Source of the DNA: Rachycentron canadum
Lineage: Eukaryota; Chordata; Actinopteri; Carangiformes; Rachycentridae
Direction of reading: 5' to 3'
Assembly: GCA_038496675.1 (NCBI GenBank)
Contig: CM076669.1
Span: 731,874 to 795,873 of the forward strand
Length of the DNA: 64,000 bases
The position numbers and the translations under genes were made by a program. Within the stretch, counting starts at the first letter, position 1, and every line of letters begins with the position of its first letter. Below, one piece after another: positions 9,552-21,745 of this stretch. A model generated the notes under the pieces. That model searched no databases and was not told the origin of the DNA. It saw nothing but the letters and a program-made list of their open reading frames with translations.

Positions 9552-12500
9552 CATTTATCAAAAAGTCTCCCTGACACTTTGCACCACACAGTCAACTTCC
9601 AGGATAAAAAAAGACAAAACAATAAAAGAGCCAAGCCCAGTGGAGATTTGAAGAACGTGTTCAGGGACAACGTGCTCCCTGAGGAAACTCATTTCAGTGG
9701 ATTACAGTTGACGTTCAGGCTGAGGTTTTTTTTTTCTGCAGCACATCCAGGGAAGTTTTGGGAAAACTAAACGCCAGATGTGAAATCGACGTTTTTCAGG
9801 CACCTTATCAGAAACGGAAGACGTGTGCCGGGCCTTGTGGAGGATTATCTGCACTGCTGCTGCTACAGGTCGGCTGGAGGTTCCCTGTATGATGCCATGC
9901 AACACTCCTTTATATAGAAGCATGTGGAGACTCTCTTCTCTCGTATATCAGCATGCACAAGACGTTACCTCATTTTTATTTTTGCATTTTTTTCTTCTTC
10001 GACCTTCATCTTCTCTTCCTGGATTTTTTCTCTCATTTGTTTTCACCAAAAGTGCACTGGCTATTTATTATTGTTTAAGTTATTTCAAAGCATTTAAGTG
10101 TTGAATGTTAAAGCATTAAGGGAACAGGAACAACTTCTTTTTCGAAGATCATGGCATGTCAAAATACTAAAGCATTATGGCCTAATTAGCTATGGTATAG
10201 CTACATATACTCAATGCATGATGTCAGTATTAAATTGCTTGCAGTTGTGGAGGGACCTCGGGATCTGCAGGAGGATGAGGATGATGATCTTCCTCATTAT
10301 TGTCAAGCTAACAACAGGATACGGTGCATGACGGAACTAACTGGAAGGGACAAATCTGCTAGAAAAAAAAAAATATCAGAAGAGACTTCGATGATCTCTT
10401 TTTAAAAAAATGACATTTCAGAAATTACATCCTCTTTCATTTATCTAAAGCTTTGATCTTTGATGATGGAGTGCATGGGATCATTTTATGTGATTTGTGA
10501 CCCAATTTTATTTGGTTTTTGCATTTGACTTTTAAACGGATTCAAGAAGGAAAGCAGTAATTAACAAATTTCATAGATTTATCTAAAATTAGTTTCTAGT
10601 GCCTTGAACCCCGTCTCATTATAGAATTGACTGAAGTGCCTCCCGTTACGACAGACGACAAAGAGCTTACTATGTGCAGCTTAACTTCTCCTGCCATAAA
10701 GATGCACTACTCCCTGCACATCTGGAAAAGAAGAGGGTCACTAACACGTGTAGACAGATGTGAATATATTCCTTATTCTGGCCAAATTTATTGGGCCTAA
10801 ATAAACTCAGTTTCCCTGGATGATGACACACGGCTGCAGTGCACGTTTAGCAAGATAAGTTCAATAAGATTGAGTCCTTACATTTCAAACTGGGAACTGG
10901 CCACAGAACAACATCCATATCTGGAGCTTTTAAAATCAACTTCCCTTTTGCATAAATCATTTCAGATACTTCTGGACAAAAGAAAATGACAATTACAATT
11001 ATTTCTGGATTAGCTACTGTAGCTAACTAGGTATTGACTAATAGGCCAATTTGCCAGTGAACTAATGTAACTGGTTAGTGTCTGAAATGAAGAGGTTTGT
11101 AACATTCGGTCTGTTATGAGGTTGAATTCCTGAATATCTATAACAGCATGGAAAAATACCAGACATGTATCTTTAAAAGTGAATGAGGTAGATAATTCAT
11201 ACCAACCAGACATCTACACTGTGGTGTTTGGTCATGAGTTTCAGTCTGAGAATATTTAACATCTCATTGTGTTACTTCACCTGCTGAAGTTAACACAAAG
11301 ACAAAGTTCCCTTTTTTAAAAACAGGAGGGAATGCTGTGTTTATTGGGGACTATTTTCAGCAGCGGATGAATCCACATTTAGCGCTGCAGTGAGTACCAG
11401 TGTTTGTTCATGGTGACGTAGGAACATGTCACTCAGTCCAACAGTGTGTGTGTATATATATTTATATATATGGCAGGTTTGAAAGGACTCAGATCAGAGC
11501 ACAATCAGCAGCTCTCATGCTTTTCTCTTCACTGCTGCAGGCGACTGAGCTGGGCTGAAAACACACTGCCACTTTCTGATGATGGGACCAAAATCATCTG
11601 CTGAGAATCTAGATCTGCTCCTTTTTCCACAGAGTGCTTCTCTTTAGACTCTGTCTATGGTTGAGTCCTTCCAACCTGCTGCACCTTCATCAGGCTGTGT
11701 GACACTGTGTCTGATGTCACATCCGCAGGGTTGGGAAACTGCTTTTAGCTTCAGAAATCAGGAAGAAAATAACAGTAAGAGCCTCCTTAATGTTGCTGGT
11801 GGTGGATGTTGCTGTGCAGAGTTGTGACCACAGTGCAGACAGGGGGTGTTTCTTCTGCAGAGCTGCATTCATCTGAATGTTACCACAGGCATTAGTCACT
11901 CTGCATGCCAGCAAAATGGCGCTGATGCAACCGCTGCTTTGTTTTGAGGGGGGGGCACACGGCCGTGTGAGGGAAACTCTGTCGCTCCTCTGTGGTTTTA
12001 GTGTTAGAAAGGCCACGTGAGGACTGATCCATGACCCTGAGGCGTCCACGAGCGTCAGTCTGACTGAGCTAGCTTCACTCTCGCTGTCTTAAAATCCCCC
12101 TGTAAGGTTTCCACTCAAACCTCTGGTGTCTGTAATCACAACAAACTGCAGCAAGAGACGTTACGTTCAGTCACAGAGACACATATTCAGCCTGAGCCAG
12201 TGGTTTGGCTGCATAAGAATCTGCAGGTGTTTTTATTTCATCACTTAAGCTCCTGAGTGAAACCAGCAGCTGTCGGAGTCGGGACCCCCTCCCCTCTTTC
12301 TCAGGACTGTGTTGGCGGCTACAAACCGGCCACAGGCTCCTGTTAATCCCACCGGATCAGACACCTGTGCAGGTGAGCAGCACCTCACACCCTGAATCCC
12401 ACAATTCGACAACACTCAGACACACGTCCAGGCTAAAGCTAAAAGACCTGAAGCATCCACACAGTTACCATGGTAACCTTTCATACAAGTTGAGCACTGA

Positions 12501-12779
12501 GGCATCAAATGATGTTTGATGTGTGTCAGCCAATCACACACAAGTATTTTCAGTCTGTTTCATTATTACCTCAGTATTTTTTTGTTATGATTATTATTGC
12601 AACAAGATTTATTTGTGTCAGTGAACAACAGTGTTTCAGACCTCGACTTATTATGTGTCTTTGTTTAATGCACAGACTTTATTATCTTGACAAAAGATCC
12701 AGATCTTAAACGAACAGGAGAAAAAAAGACATAATCTATGCACAAAGACGAACTGTCGACAACCTGTGTCTGTAAAATT

Positions 12780-13330
12780 AAGATTATAAAACAATTTCTT
12801 CACACCTGAGGAATTATTTTTAACACAAACTATGATCTCGTTCACACAAATTACCTTTGTTTGTACGAGATCCAGATACATGACACCAACATGTAATTTG
12901 TGTCTTAAGATACATTAACAAGATCATTTTTGTGCACAAGAAATGTAAGATTATAATTTGTATAATTGGTATAAATGATCTTCGCCACACAAATAATGTT
13001 GTTTGCACAAATGTTTGTGAGAGCAGATACTTTTCTTGTGCCAGCATCAGATGTTATGTGTAAGGTTCTAATATTGTCTCAAACAAATCAGAATTATTAT
13101 GATTATTAATTATTATTTGCACAAGATCCTGTGCAAGAATATAATTTATGCACAAAATGTAGGATAACACGAGTTAATTTCTCTGTGTGCACAAATAATA
13201 ATAATGTATAATAATAACGTGCACTGGGTTTTGTTTTAAGATAATTTTCTTCTGTGAGAATCATAATATCTGCAAAACTGTAATTTCTTTTCCAAGAATA
13301 TTTTGCGCAAATAATTTTCGAAGAGTGAAT
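12780..13330. repeat. Degenerate repeat of GCACAAATAAT-like motifs
   Basis: Motifs such as TTTGTGCACAAGAAAT, TTTGCACAAATG, ATTTGCACAAGATC, TTTATGCACAAAATG and GTGCACAAATAATAAT recur many times in both orientations. Palindromic GTGCAC or TTGTAC-like cores are mixed with runs of AAT. It resembles the eroded form of palindromic CTCGTGCACACGAGAT-type tandem repeats found in fish genomes, which is a recollection and was not checked. Confidence 0.5.
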
Positions 13331-15617
13331 TTGCAGCTATAAAGCAGGTTTAGTTTTAATGTGAAATCAGATTTAAATTGCGTCTTTTTTGAGGTTGATT
13401 GTCTAAAAAGCGTTTTGCTCTCTGTGTGTTGTGCACCAGCTTTGTGTCATCATCCCCTTCGTTTAAACTGCTGTTGAACGTGTGAGGAAAAAAATCCCTT
13501 TAATTAATATTTCAGTCTGATGGATAAAAAAAAATTCCAAAAAGCTACGAAAGGTGCTACGTGTTAAACATCCAGTAGGTCCTAGGGAGCAAAATTACAA
13601 ATTTCACAACTTTTTTAAAATATAAAATCACATAAAAAGAGAAGTTCTATATTTTCTTGACACTATTTGAAATTAGATTCTAAACAACATCAGGGTAGTT
13701 GGTAGTCTCGTGGTATTTATTTCTGTTTGTTCACACTTGTAGTGTTTACTGTGGCCACTGAAGGGACCAAATGAAGTTTTATATTTGTTTCATATCATCA
13801 GAGCAGCTGAAGACACAGGTGATATTAAAAAAAAATGACATTTTGTAGATTGAAAGTCAAATGTTTTGAAAAAGATTTTACAGTTTAATCTTTGGACATT
13901 TTTGTTTGATATGCAGTAAAAAGGACAGGAAATTCACTTTCCTTCCAAATTCCAAAGTCCAGGTTTTAAAGCTATAGTCAATATGATTTAGTTTACAAGC
14001 GTCCAACTGCCAAAAATAAAATAAATTAATTTACAGATGATCACATGATTTATCGCCGATGAGCTGCATATCAACCATTTCTGTTAAATGTATGTGTTTA
14101 TATAACAGGATAAAGATATTTATGGTTCACTTCTTTTTCTAAATATTCACTGACAGCTGATATCAGCCACTGATGCACAGTCTCTCAGCCTGGAGGAGGT
14201 TGACACTGAAGAGAAACGACTTCTTACCACCTTTTAAAACTGTAAAGATAAACATCTTAGCAAAAAACTAATTTAAAAGAAAATTTACACTAAAAAAAGG
14301 GTTTATCAGTAGAAGTGACCACCATAATAATTTGATAAAATAAAAAAAAATATATATATATATAATGTAGCTTTAAACATTTTTTAAAATTATCTCTACA
14401 TAATTAATTTTGGGATTATAATCAAGTGACTGAAATATCATGTTCAAATTTCTTAGTAATTAGTTTATTTGCTGAACAAAAGACAGTTAATAATTAATAA
14501 AGTCACTGCTTCAGTAAAAAAATGACCCTAAATTAGCCGATCACAGGTGAAGATTTTCTGTTTTCTTTGTAAATGAAATCATGAGTTTTTGAAGCTGTTT
14601 GTGGACAGTGTTGAAGTCACAGAACAGACTTGTCCCGTTTTCTTTTTAAAACTTCCAGGATCAAAAATTAACTGTCACGCTACATTTCAATGAATCTTCA
14701 TCTTTTCATTTTTCATTATTAATTTAAAAAATTGTAATTATGAATAAAAACAATGAAACTTTTTTATATAGCACTTTTGAAAAAGTTCTTTACATTAAGT
14801 AAAACCCCGTAAAAACTTGACAAACTAAATAAGATTAAATAAAGATGTGTTAATCTTTTAAATATTTTAAAATTGCACATTATTATTATTTTAAACACAT
14901 CAATCTACCTAACCCCTTAAAAAACAAAGAAATTCCACTTATAAAGCGAAGTTGAGCTGAAGTGAACTAAAAATAACCCGGTTGAGAAACTCTGCATCAT
15001 GTTTCACATGTTAGTTGGGACTGTGTGATTTCAACAGCCTCGACCTCAGTGCTGCTGATTTCTGTCGACACTTCAGCTGAGAAAGTGCATGAATGACTGA
15101 AGATGCATGATCATAACGTTGAATAAACTAATGCTGGTCATATACTGTATTTTTGCTCATACAGACATTTTCCCTCTCATAAGGAGCCTGTTACTATATT
15201 GTTTGCTCAGAAATCATTTTTAAATGATCTGTTTCAGCCGCTGGAGGATTGATTACTTGTTATTTTGGGATGATTTGGTTCAGTTTGTCCTTCAGCTGTA
15301 GTTCGTCTGTTCCCTCTCGTCCTAACTCACAGTCAGAAGCCAAAGTCTCGTCCCGACCACGATGACTGAAAGTCTCGGTGCTGGAAACAAAACTGAAAAA
15401 AAAAAACTAAATGTCCTCTGCACTTGGCTGTTGAGATCCTCCCTGAACCCTGGAGTCGTTCACGTCACTTTACGTCCATTTTTTCATTTGTTTCTCTTAT
15501 GGGTTCTTGCTGCAGTATGCAATGTTTGTCATTTGTTGGTGAGGCATAGTCTGTAACCTATGCAAGGTTAGTCGACAATTTATGTCCATTCTGACTTCAT
15601 CATATTACGACAGTTTC

Positions 15618-15623
15618 AATAAA
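15618..15623 (+). terminator. Candidate distal polyadenylation signal, kcna1
   Basis: AATAAA followed by a T/G-rich stretch (CTCTGCTGTTTGATTTTTATGG) starting about 20 nt downstream, a typical cleavage-site arrangement. If used, the kcna1 3' UTR would be about 6.9 kb, comparable to the several-kilobase mammalian UTR. Confidence 0.35.
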
Positions 15624-15640
15624 TTTTGAAAGATATGACT

Positions 15641-16624
15641 CTGCTGTTTGATTTTTATGGAGGTGTCTCAGGCTCAGAGCTGAATAATGTCATTAGAAAG
15701 GAAACATCATGATTGGATGTTCAACCGATTTATTCCACTTGTTTCTGCTTAAATCACAGTAATTATACTTGAAAATATTGGGTTTGGTTGCGTGAATCAA
15801 TCAGTCTCTAATATTATTTTTAACATTACAATAATAGTAGTACAATATTTGATCTTTTTCTGAATTTACCATTTTAATATTTAGACGTAAGAGACATTCA
15901 GTTTTTAGGAGGATTATTCAGAGACGTTTGCAGGGTGTTAATAATATACAGGTTCATCATCTATTGTGAAAAAGTTCTTTTTTTTGTAATTTAATTTGAA
16001 AAGTGAAATGTTTCAAGCCTTGTTTTGTTTTAATTTGGCTGATTACAGCCTGTTTGACCAAATTTGCATCATGCAGCTTTAATTGAGTTCAGTGTGAGAG
16101 TCTGACGGAGAAACACGATGCTGTGCCCCCTCCCATTATAAATCCTGCTGGGGGGGGGGTGAGCAGAGTCGTGTTTGCAGCTGCAGAGGATTTTCCTCCT
16201 CGTTGTGACGACAGGAAGACGTCAGGGCGACAGCAGCAAAGTCAAAGTCCAGGAACAAACAACAGCAGCACGTGTAGATGTGACCTCTCTAAAATAGTCC
16301 GGCATGTGAAGCAGCTCAGACTGTCAGAACATGGTGACCCTGCTCCACAGCAACATCAACACTAATGTCACTGACTGACCACGGGCAGCCACGAGACCAG
16401 GGTTCAAACCTGCTCAGTTAAAGATGAACTGTTTAAACGCTACTGATTCCTGAGAACGTGTCAGAGCCGTCAGCTCAGGGTGAAGCTGTTTGATAGTGAA
16501 GTTTAGAAAAACAAGAAGGAACGAGAGAACGAAAACAGGGAGGGGAAGGTGAGAAAAGGTGAGAGGGGAAGAAGGAACAAAGTTAAAAGTCCATATTTTG
16601 ACTTTTCTTGTTTTATTTTGAAGG
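15641..16624. other. Intergenic, no gene seen
   Basis: Unique-looking sequence. A G-run lies at about 16150-16159 and a purine-rich GAAGG/GAGAA stretch at 16505-16575. The open frame at 16123-16365 has no recognisable features. Confidence 0.5.
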
Positions 16625-16731
16625 GTTGATATCTATAAGAAGATATATATATTTAACATCTACCTTTAGACCGTATGGACCTTTAACATCTACCTTTAGA
16701 CCGTATGGACCTTTAACATCTACCTTTAGAC
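16625..16731 (+). repeat. Family A terminus joined to 30-bp minisatellite, cut by gap
   Basis: GTTGATATCTATAAGAAGAT, the family A terminus also present at 43478, joins directly to about 2.6 copies of the 30-bp unit (CTTTAACATCTACC plus TTTAGACCGTATGGAC). An N run at 16732-17095 follows. Most of the element body is missing, so this is an internally deleted copy. Confidence 0.8.
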
Positions 16732-17095
16732 NNNNNNNNNNNNNNNNNNNNNNNNNNNNNNNNNNNNNNNNNNNNNNNNNNNNNNNNNNNNNNNNNNNNN
16801 NNNNNNNNNNNNNNNNNNNNNNNNNNNNNNNNNNNNNNNNNNNNNNNNNNNNNNNNNNNNNNNNNNNNNNNNNNNNNNNNNNNNNNNNNNNNNNNNNNNN
16901 NNNNNNNNNNNNNNNNNNNNNNNNNNNNNNNNNNNNNNNNNNNNNNNNNNNNNNNNNNNNNNNNNNNNNNNNNNNNNNNNNNNNNNNNNNNNNNNNNNNN
17001 NNNNNNNNNNNNNNNNNNNNNNNNNNNNNNNNNNNNNNNNNNNNNNNNNNNNNNNNNNNNNNNNNNNNNNNNNNNNNNNNNNNNNNNNNNNNNNN
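16732..17095. other. Assembly gap inside minisatellite
   Basis: Run of N. Array units on the left read in one orientation and those on the right read in the other, so the gap spans an inversion point of the array. Confidence 0.95.
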
Positions 17096-17205
17096 CCATA
17101 CAGTCTAAAGGTGGATGTTAAAGGTCCATACGGTCTAAAGGTAGATGTTAAAGGTCCATACAGTCTAAAGGTAGATGTTAAAGGTCCATACGGTCTAAAG
17201 GTAGA
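17096..17205 (-). repeat. 30-bp minisatellite, about 3.7 copies, inverted relative to 16652-16731
   Basis: Units read CCATACGGTCTAAAGG then TAGATGTTAAAGGT. Array copies vary at CGG versus CAG and once at GGTGGATG. Sequence after 17205 (ACAAGATCTACTACAAGATC) is not array. Confidence 0.9.
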
Positions 17206-18106
17206 CAAGATCTACTACAAGATCTTAAAGCCACAAAATGGACATTTAACATGAAATATGGATCTTTAATGTAACCAAGTGCATTTACTCATGTAGTCTA
17301 CTGTGCTGAGGTTGCAATTGTTTTACAATTGCAATTTGTTTTTTACTTGAATATTTCCAATTTGCTGCTTTTTAACAGGGAAATGTTCAGTTCAGTGTTT
17401 TGGATAATGGATGATGGCAGATAGAGGAGTAATGGATGGATGGACAGACCAATAGATGGATGGATGGATACTGAAATGTCTCCCACAGCAGCCCTGCTCT
17501 GGTTGGATGGATCACTGTATGGATGGATGGATGGATGAATGAGTGGATGAGTGGATGGATAGATGCAGATTTGGCTCCTCTGGTTGTGTAACGTCCTCTG
17601 GATGGGAGCTGAGCTGCAGGGTCGAGCTCTGCTCAATAATTGAGAGCTACTCAGTGTCTCTATTGTTGGAGTGGAAATCTGCCAGCAGACTGATCTCACT
17701 GAAACCTGAGCTGCTGCAAATATGCACAGTTCCTGCTCTCCTGCCTGTATTTGGAAAAACAGTTATTTAAAAAAACAAAAGGCCGAGAACGAGCGTTCAA
17801 CGTGACGATGGGAGGAGGGAAGGAAGGTGAAGGACACAGGGGGAAGTAACAGCACTGTTCATATACACAGGTTTTTATTTATTTTTATCAACCCCATCTC
17901 CTGCTGGTTGGTACTGACACAGATCTTAGGGAAAATGTCACTGATCGTGTTTCATGGCAGCTTGTTTGAGGGAGTAAAGTCCAGTTTCTATGGAGGTGGT
18001 GGTGGTGAATGTCTTTGATGCTTGAGACTGAACTTCCTGTGGTCAGGTTCAGGAGCCAAAAACACCCGGTGGTTTGGGTTTGATCAGTAAGTAAAGATGT
18101 CGGGTC
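17206..18106. other. Intergenic with (TGGA)n tracts
   Basis: Interrupted TGGATGGATGGA microsatellite blocks at about 17432-17468 and 17505-17562. These give long open frames in several phases that are not genes. No other feature recognised. Confidence 0.6.
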
Positions 18107-18293
18107 TGAAGGAGCCAGTCGAGGTGGCCCAGGTCCAACGGGCCGTGACCTGGGGATCGAACCAGAACGTGGTGGAGAGACTATACATCTGAGGATCCTT
18201 CAGGAGGAGCTGGATCGAGGTCTGGACTCCTTTGCTTGACCTGCTGCCTCCAGACCTCAGAAAAGAGCAAGAAAATGGACAGATGGACAGATG
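18107..18293 (+). mobile_element. Degenerate 3' tail of a non-LTR retrotransposon (LINE)
   Basis: The stretch includes GGAGCCAGTCGAGGTGGCCC, GGTGGAGAGACTATACATCT, CAGGAGGAGCTGGATCGAGG, a CCTGCTGCCTCC segment, and AAGAAAATGGACAGATGGAC at the end. This order matches the 3' end of a fish LINE reverse-transcriptase ORF and its short-repeat tail, as I recall the family. It carries frame breaks and is clearly a 5'-truncated fossil. The clade is not assigned. Confidence 0.55.
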
Positions 18294-19135
18294 TGCTCCT
18301 CAGGATGAACCGCAATCATGTTCAAGACTGTGATTAATTGATTGAGACAAGATAAACCTCACTGATCCCAGTAAAGGACAGTGTGCATGTTATTTGTAAA
18401 GAGATTTAGCTCAGAGGTTTCGTTGGCCCAGCGTTGGCACGAGCTTGTTGCAAACACCCACTCACATCCACCCACACACACCGTCTCTCTGTCTCTCATG
18501 CAGACATACAGACATGTCTAACCTAACAGCCTGGCTGTCTCCTCGAGTTTCATTTTCCACTGGAGCGTTCCAGCTCTTACCTGAGCCGGCATCAATCTAT
18601 TCAGGCGGAGAGGAGGCGAGACGGGGGCCGTCGGGCCGGGCCACGCGTCTTCCTCCAGCACAAAACACCAGACAGCTGAGAACGAGCAGTTGGCTCATTC
18701 TGCTGACACAGAGCTCTGAGCGCCAAGACCAGCGTCCATATGGGCTCACAGCATGAAGGACAGGCAGCGTGAAGAGACCAGGACCAGCTTCATTTCTGCT
18801 GCTTGATCTGCATCAGTCTGTGGATTCATTTATTAAATATGTGTTGGAGATACTGATTCATGTTTGGAATATTTCCTTTCATTCCCATGCACCTGACATT
18901 AAATGAGGTTTAGCTGATGACAGTGTAGGAACGAGGTTGTGATTTCATCGGCCAAACCTACGGTGGCCCAGAGAGGTCAAAGCACCGCAAGAAAACGCAT
19001 TCAGAAAGACTCATCAGAACAACCTGTGCTGCAAATATTCTCAACACAACCAAAGGTGGAGGTGTTTCCAGGACAGAAAAAGGATTGAACCAGGCAGGAA
19101 TGTTTTATCATACAACCCAGTTCATCACCACAGCC
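18294..19135. other. Intergenic, no gene seen
   Basis: Unique-looking sequence. The open frame at 18445-18756 shows no recognisable protein features. Confidence 0.5.
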
Positions 19136-19440
19136 AACCTTCATTCTCTGTAATGACCATCAGGGGGCGACGCCACTGGTTGTTAAAAAAGTCAGATTGT
19201 ATTGAAGTCTATGGGAAAATGTCCCTACTTCTCCCTTGATTTATTAGCTGACAGACTGTAGCACCCAATCAGGATAGAGTACAGAACAGGTCAGCTCCAC
19301 CCCTCACTCCTCCTCAGCTCCACCTTCTCCTCCAAATATGGTTTCTACTGGTTTAAAAAAAAACAAGATGGCCGACAGACAGGTTACATACTGGAGGCTT
19401 CAGAACAGCAGCTCACAGACGATGGTGACGTCATGGTTGA
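19136..19440 (+). repeat. Family B dispersed repeat, internal deletion
   Basis: Starts near ACCTTCATTCTCTGTAATGA and runs to TTGATTTATTAGCTGACAGA, where the central segment is missing. It resumes with GCACCCAATCAGGATAGAG and ends near GGTGACGTCATGGTTGAC, the most complete version of this end in the window. Confidence 0.8.
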
Positions 19441-20185
19441 CATTGATTTTCTGGTGTTTTTATTCTGCATGGACACTTTGACTCTAATTCATATTAACCC
19501 CAACCCCTCACCTCTCTGACTCCCCCCTGAGGAGGCTTTAACATGTCTCTTGTCTTTGTGCTGCTGGATGTTCACATCTATCACACACCTGATCCTGACG
19601 TGTTAGTTCACTCGTCTGAGGAGCACAGTGAATATTTTATTCCCAGCCTCCCACTGAAATGTTGATAAATACAAAATATGTGCTGTCAACTAAGAGACTT
19701 CTGGACATGACTTTCCCACCCTTAGTAAGGACCCACTGACACCTTGTATTAATTCTTAAGCCATTTGCAGTGATAAGCAAGGACCCTTCAGCTGAGGTCG
19801 ACCTCTCCTCAGTGGGCAGCACGGTGGAAGGAGCTGCTCTTCGTCCGGTGTCCTGTTCCCTTCATGTCTCATATTAGGTTATAAAATATTCACATCTGTA
19901 CTTTCTTGAGTGAACTGCCTCTACTGTACAAACCGTCTGTAAGGGGAGATGAGACGGCAGCATCAGAAAACCAGCTGCTGAGAAAACTGGACTGAACTTT
20001 GTGTGGACGAAAGGTCTTTTCTAGAGTCAGTGTGTGGTTTGTTTGTTCTGGGCTACTATAACAAAAACATGGCAGCTCCATGTAAGAGGACTCACTCCCC
20101 ATGTAGATGTAAAGGGCTCATGCTAAGCTAAATAAAGTGTTTCTTTGTTTCAAACACAGTCTGCCTCTCAACCTGGACCTGGACT
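19441..20185. other. Intergenic, no gene seen
   Basis: Short spacer between two family B copies. Nothing further recognised. Confidence 0.5.
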
Positions 20186-20312
20186 CTGGTCTGAAGAGCC
20201 TTAACCCTTCATTCTCTCTAATGACCATCAGGGGGCGACTCCACTGGTTGTTAAAGAAGTCAGATTGTATTGAAGTCTATGGGAAAATGTCCCTACTTCA
20301 CCCTTGATTTAT
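20186..20312 (+). repeat. Family B dispersed repeat, truncated
   Basis: From CTCTGGTCTGAAGAGCCTTA through ATGACCATCAGGGGGCGACT to CCCTTGATTTATTA, then unrelated sequence. Almost the same start (CCTGGACCTGGACTCTGGTC) is present at 49173, so this family has a second version of its outer end. Confidence 0.75.
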
Positions 20313-21325
20313 TACTCCACAACATATCAGAGGGAAACACACACATTTTACTCCACTACATTTATATTTTTACATAAAAACATGTTTTTAACTGGTATGA
20401 TACAGTGCTGTGGTACTATTATTTTCCACATAGTATAAGAAATAATCTTTGTTTCTTTGACTACACTGCAGCTCAACTGTAGCCAGCAACCACAAAGAGG
20501 AAGTTTTATACTGAAAAGACGTTGGAGGACATCCCCTGGATGTGTTGAACAGCTGAACAGCTGAAGAATGTTTAAAACCTCCCTCAGTGTTCACCTGGAT
20601 ATTGTTTTAAGTCAGACTGGAAAAGTTGTTAAGGGATCCTTTGATACAAGTCTTCAAAATAAAAGCCTAACACAGAGCACACATGTTGACTTTCTTCTGT
20701 CTGTCTGTCTGTCAGCTCATTATCACCTGTGCAAGCATGTGATCATCTTCACGTGGCAGCTCCACAGTGACGTGCCCCGCTAACTATTTCCATAAGCCTG
20801 ATCTTTATGAGCCTCTCTCTCCACCACCTGTCCACGGTCGGCCATGTAAGGAGGAAGACCAGCCACAGGCTCCTCGTCCTCCTCTGGGACGCCCCACAGC
20901 CTGAAGATCTCATTTATAGTCACTGCGTGTTGTCGTGTTGTTGTCATGTATGAATGATACTTTGATTTAGATAAAGAAGAAGAAAAAGCAGGAACCCTGC
21001 TCTCTTCCTGTTGGCCCAACATGGCCAAGTGCAATATCCAAATGTCAAGAGCTGAATTTTTTTGATAAAGATAAAATGTGTCACAACAAAAACCACATCA
21101 TCATCATTTTTATATTGTTATTCAGTAAAATTAAAATAACAAATAATAACAGAAACCATGTCTCATGTAACAGAGTCTTCCAGTCTATGACATTATATTA
21201 ATATGTGTGAGAGTGTGAATTAAACAGCTGAAATATGTTATGGTTAGAATTACACAAAATCTGTATATATAGTCATAGCCCTCCGGCGTCAATGTGTGAA
21301 CACTTGACTAAGTTTGTGTGTCCTG
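20313..21325. other. Intergenic, no gene seen
   Basis: Unique-looking AT-rich sequence with a short (CTGT)n at about 20695-20713. No gene recognised. Confidence 0.5.
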
Positions 21326-21745
21326 CTCAAGTGTCAACCCACCCATTGGTTTGTGAGCCTCCACAATGTAATTTCTCTGTCGGCCATCTTTGTTTTTTAA
21401 ACCAATAGAAACCATATTTGGAGGAGAAGGTGGAGCTGAGGAGGAGTGAGGGGTGGAGCTGACCTGCTCTGTACTCTATCCTGATTGGGTGGTACAGTCT
21501 GTCAATCACACAGTAGCCACGCCCCATAACTCATCCCCTCTTTCTGGTCTATTTTCCTCTAAATGGACCATCATTTAAAAATGAACATCATGTTGTATTG
21601 AAGACTTGAAACTAGAGACTGAGACCATAAACTCATTAGGAAAACGTTTACTGAGCTAATAAATCAAGGAGAAGTAGGGACATTTTCCCATAGACTTCAA
21701 TACAATCTGACTTCTTTAACAACCTTCAGCATTGGCTTCACTTTT
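21326..21745 (-). repeat. Family B dispersed repeat, near full length
   Basis: Begins with GTGTCAACCCACCCATTGG, the complement of the family end. It runs through CCACAATGTAATTTCTCTGT, the GCCATCTTTG segment, GAGGAGTGAGGGGTGGAGC, GATTGGGTGGTACAGTCTG, the ATGGACCATCATTTAAAAA segment and CCATAGACTTCAATACAATC. The terminal part with CCCCCTGATGGTCATT is deleted. Confidence 0.8.

Larger units (their letters stand above)
8728..15640 (+). other. Putative long kcna1 3' UTR and downstream sequence
   Basis: AT-rich, gene-free sequence without copies of dispersed families A or B, which are common on both sides. Mammalian KCNA1 mRNA has a 3' UTR of several kilobases, so much of this may be transcribed. 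Polyadenylation hexamers occur at 9546, 9621, 10800 and 15618. A small AT microsatellite lies at about 11450-11471. The extent is inference; RNA data would decide. Confidence 0.4.
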
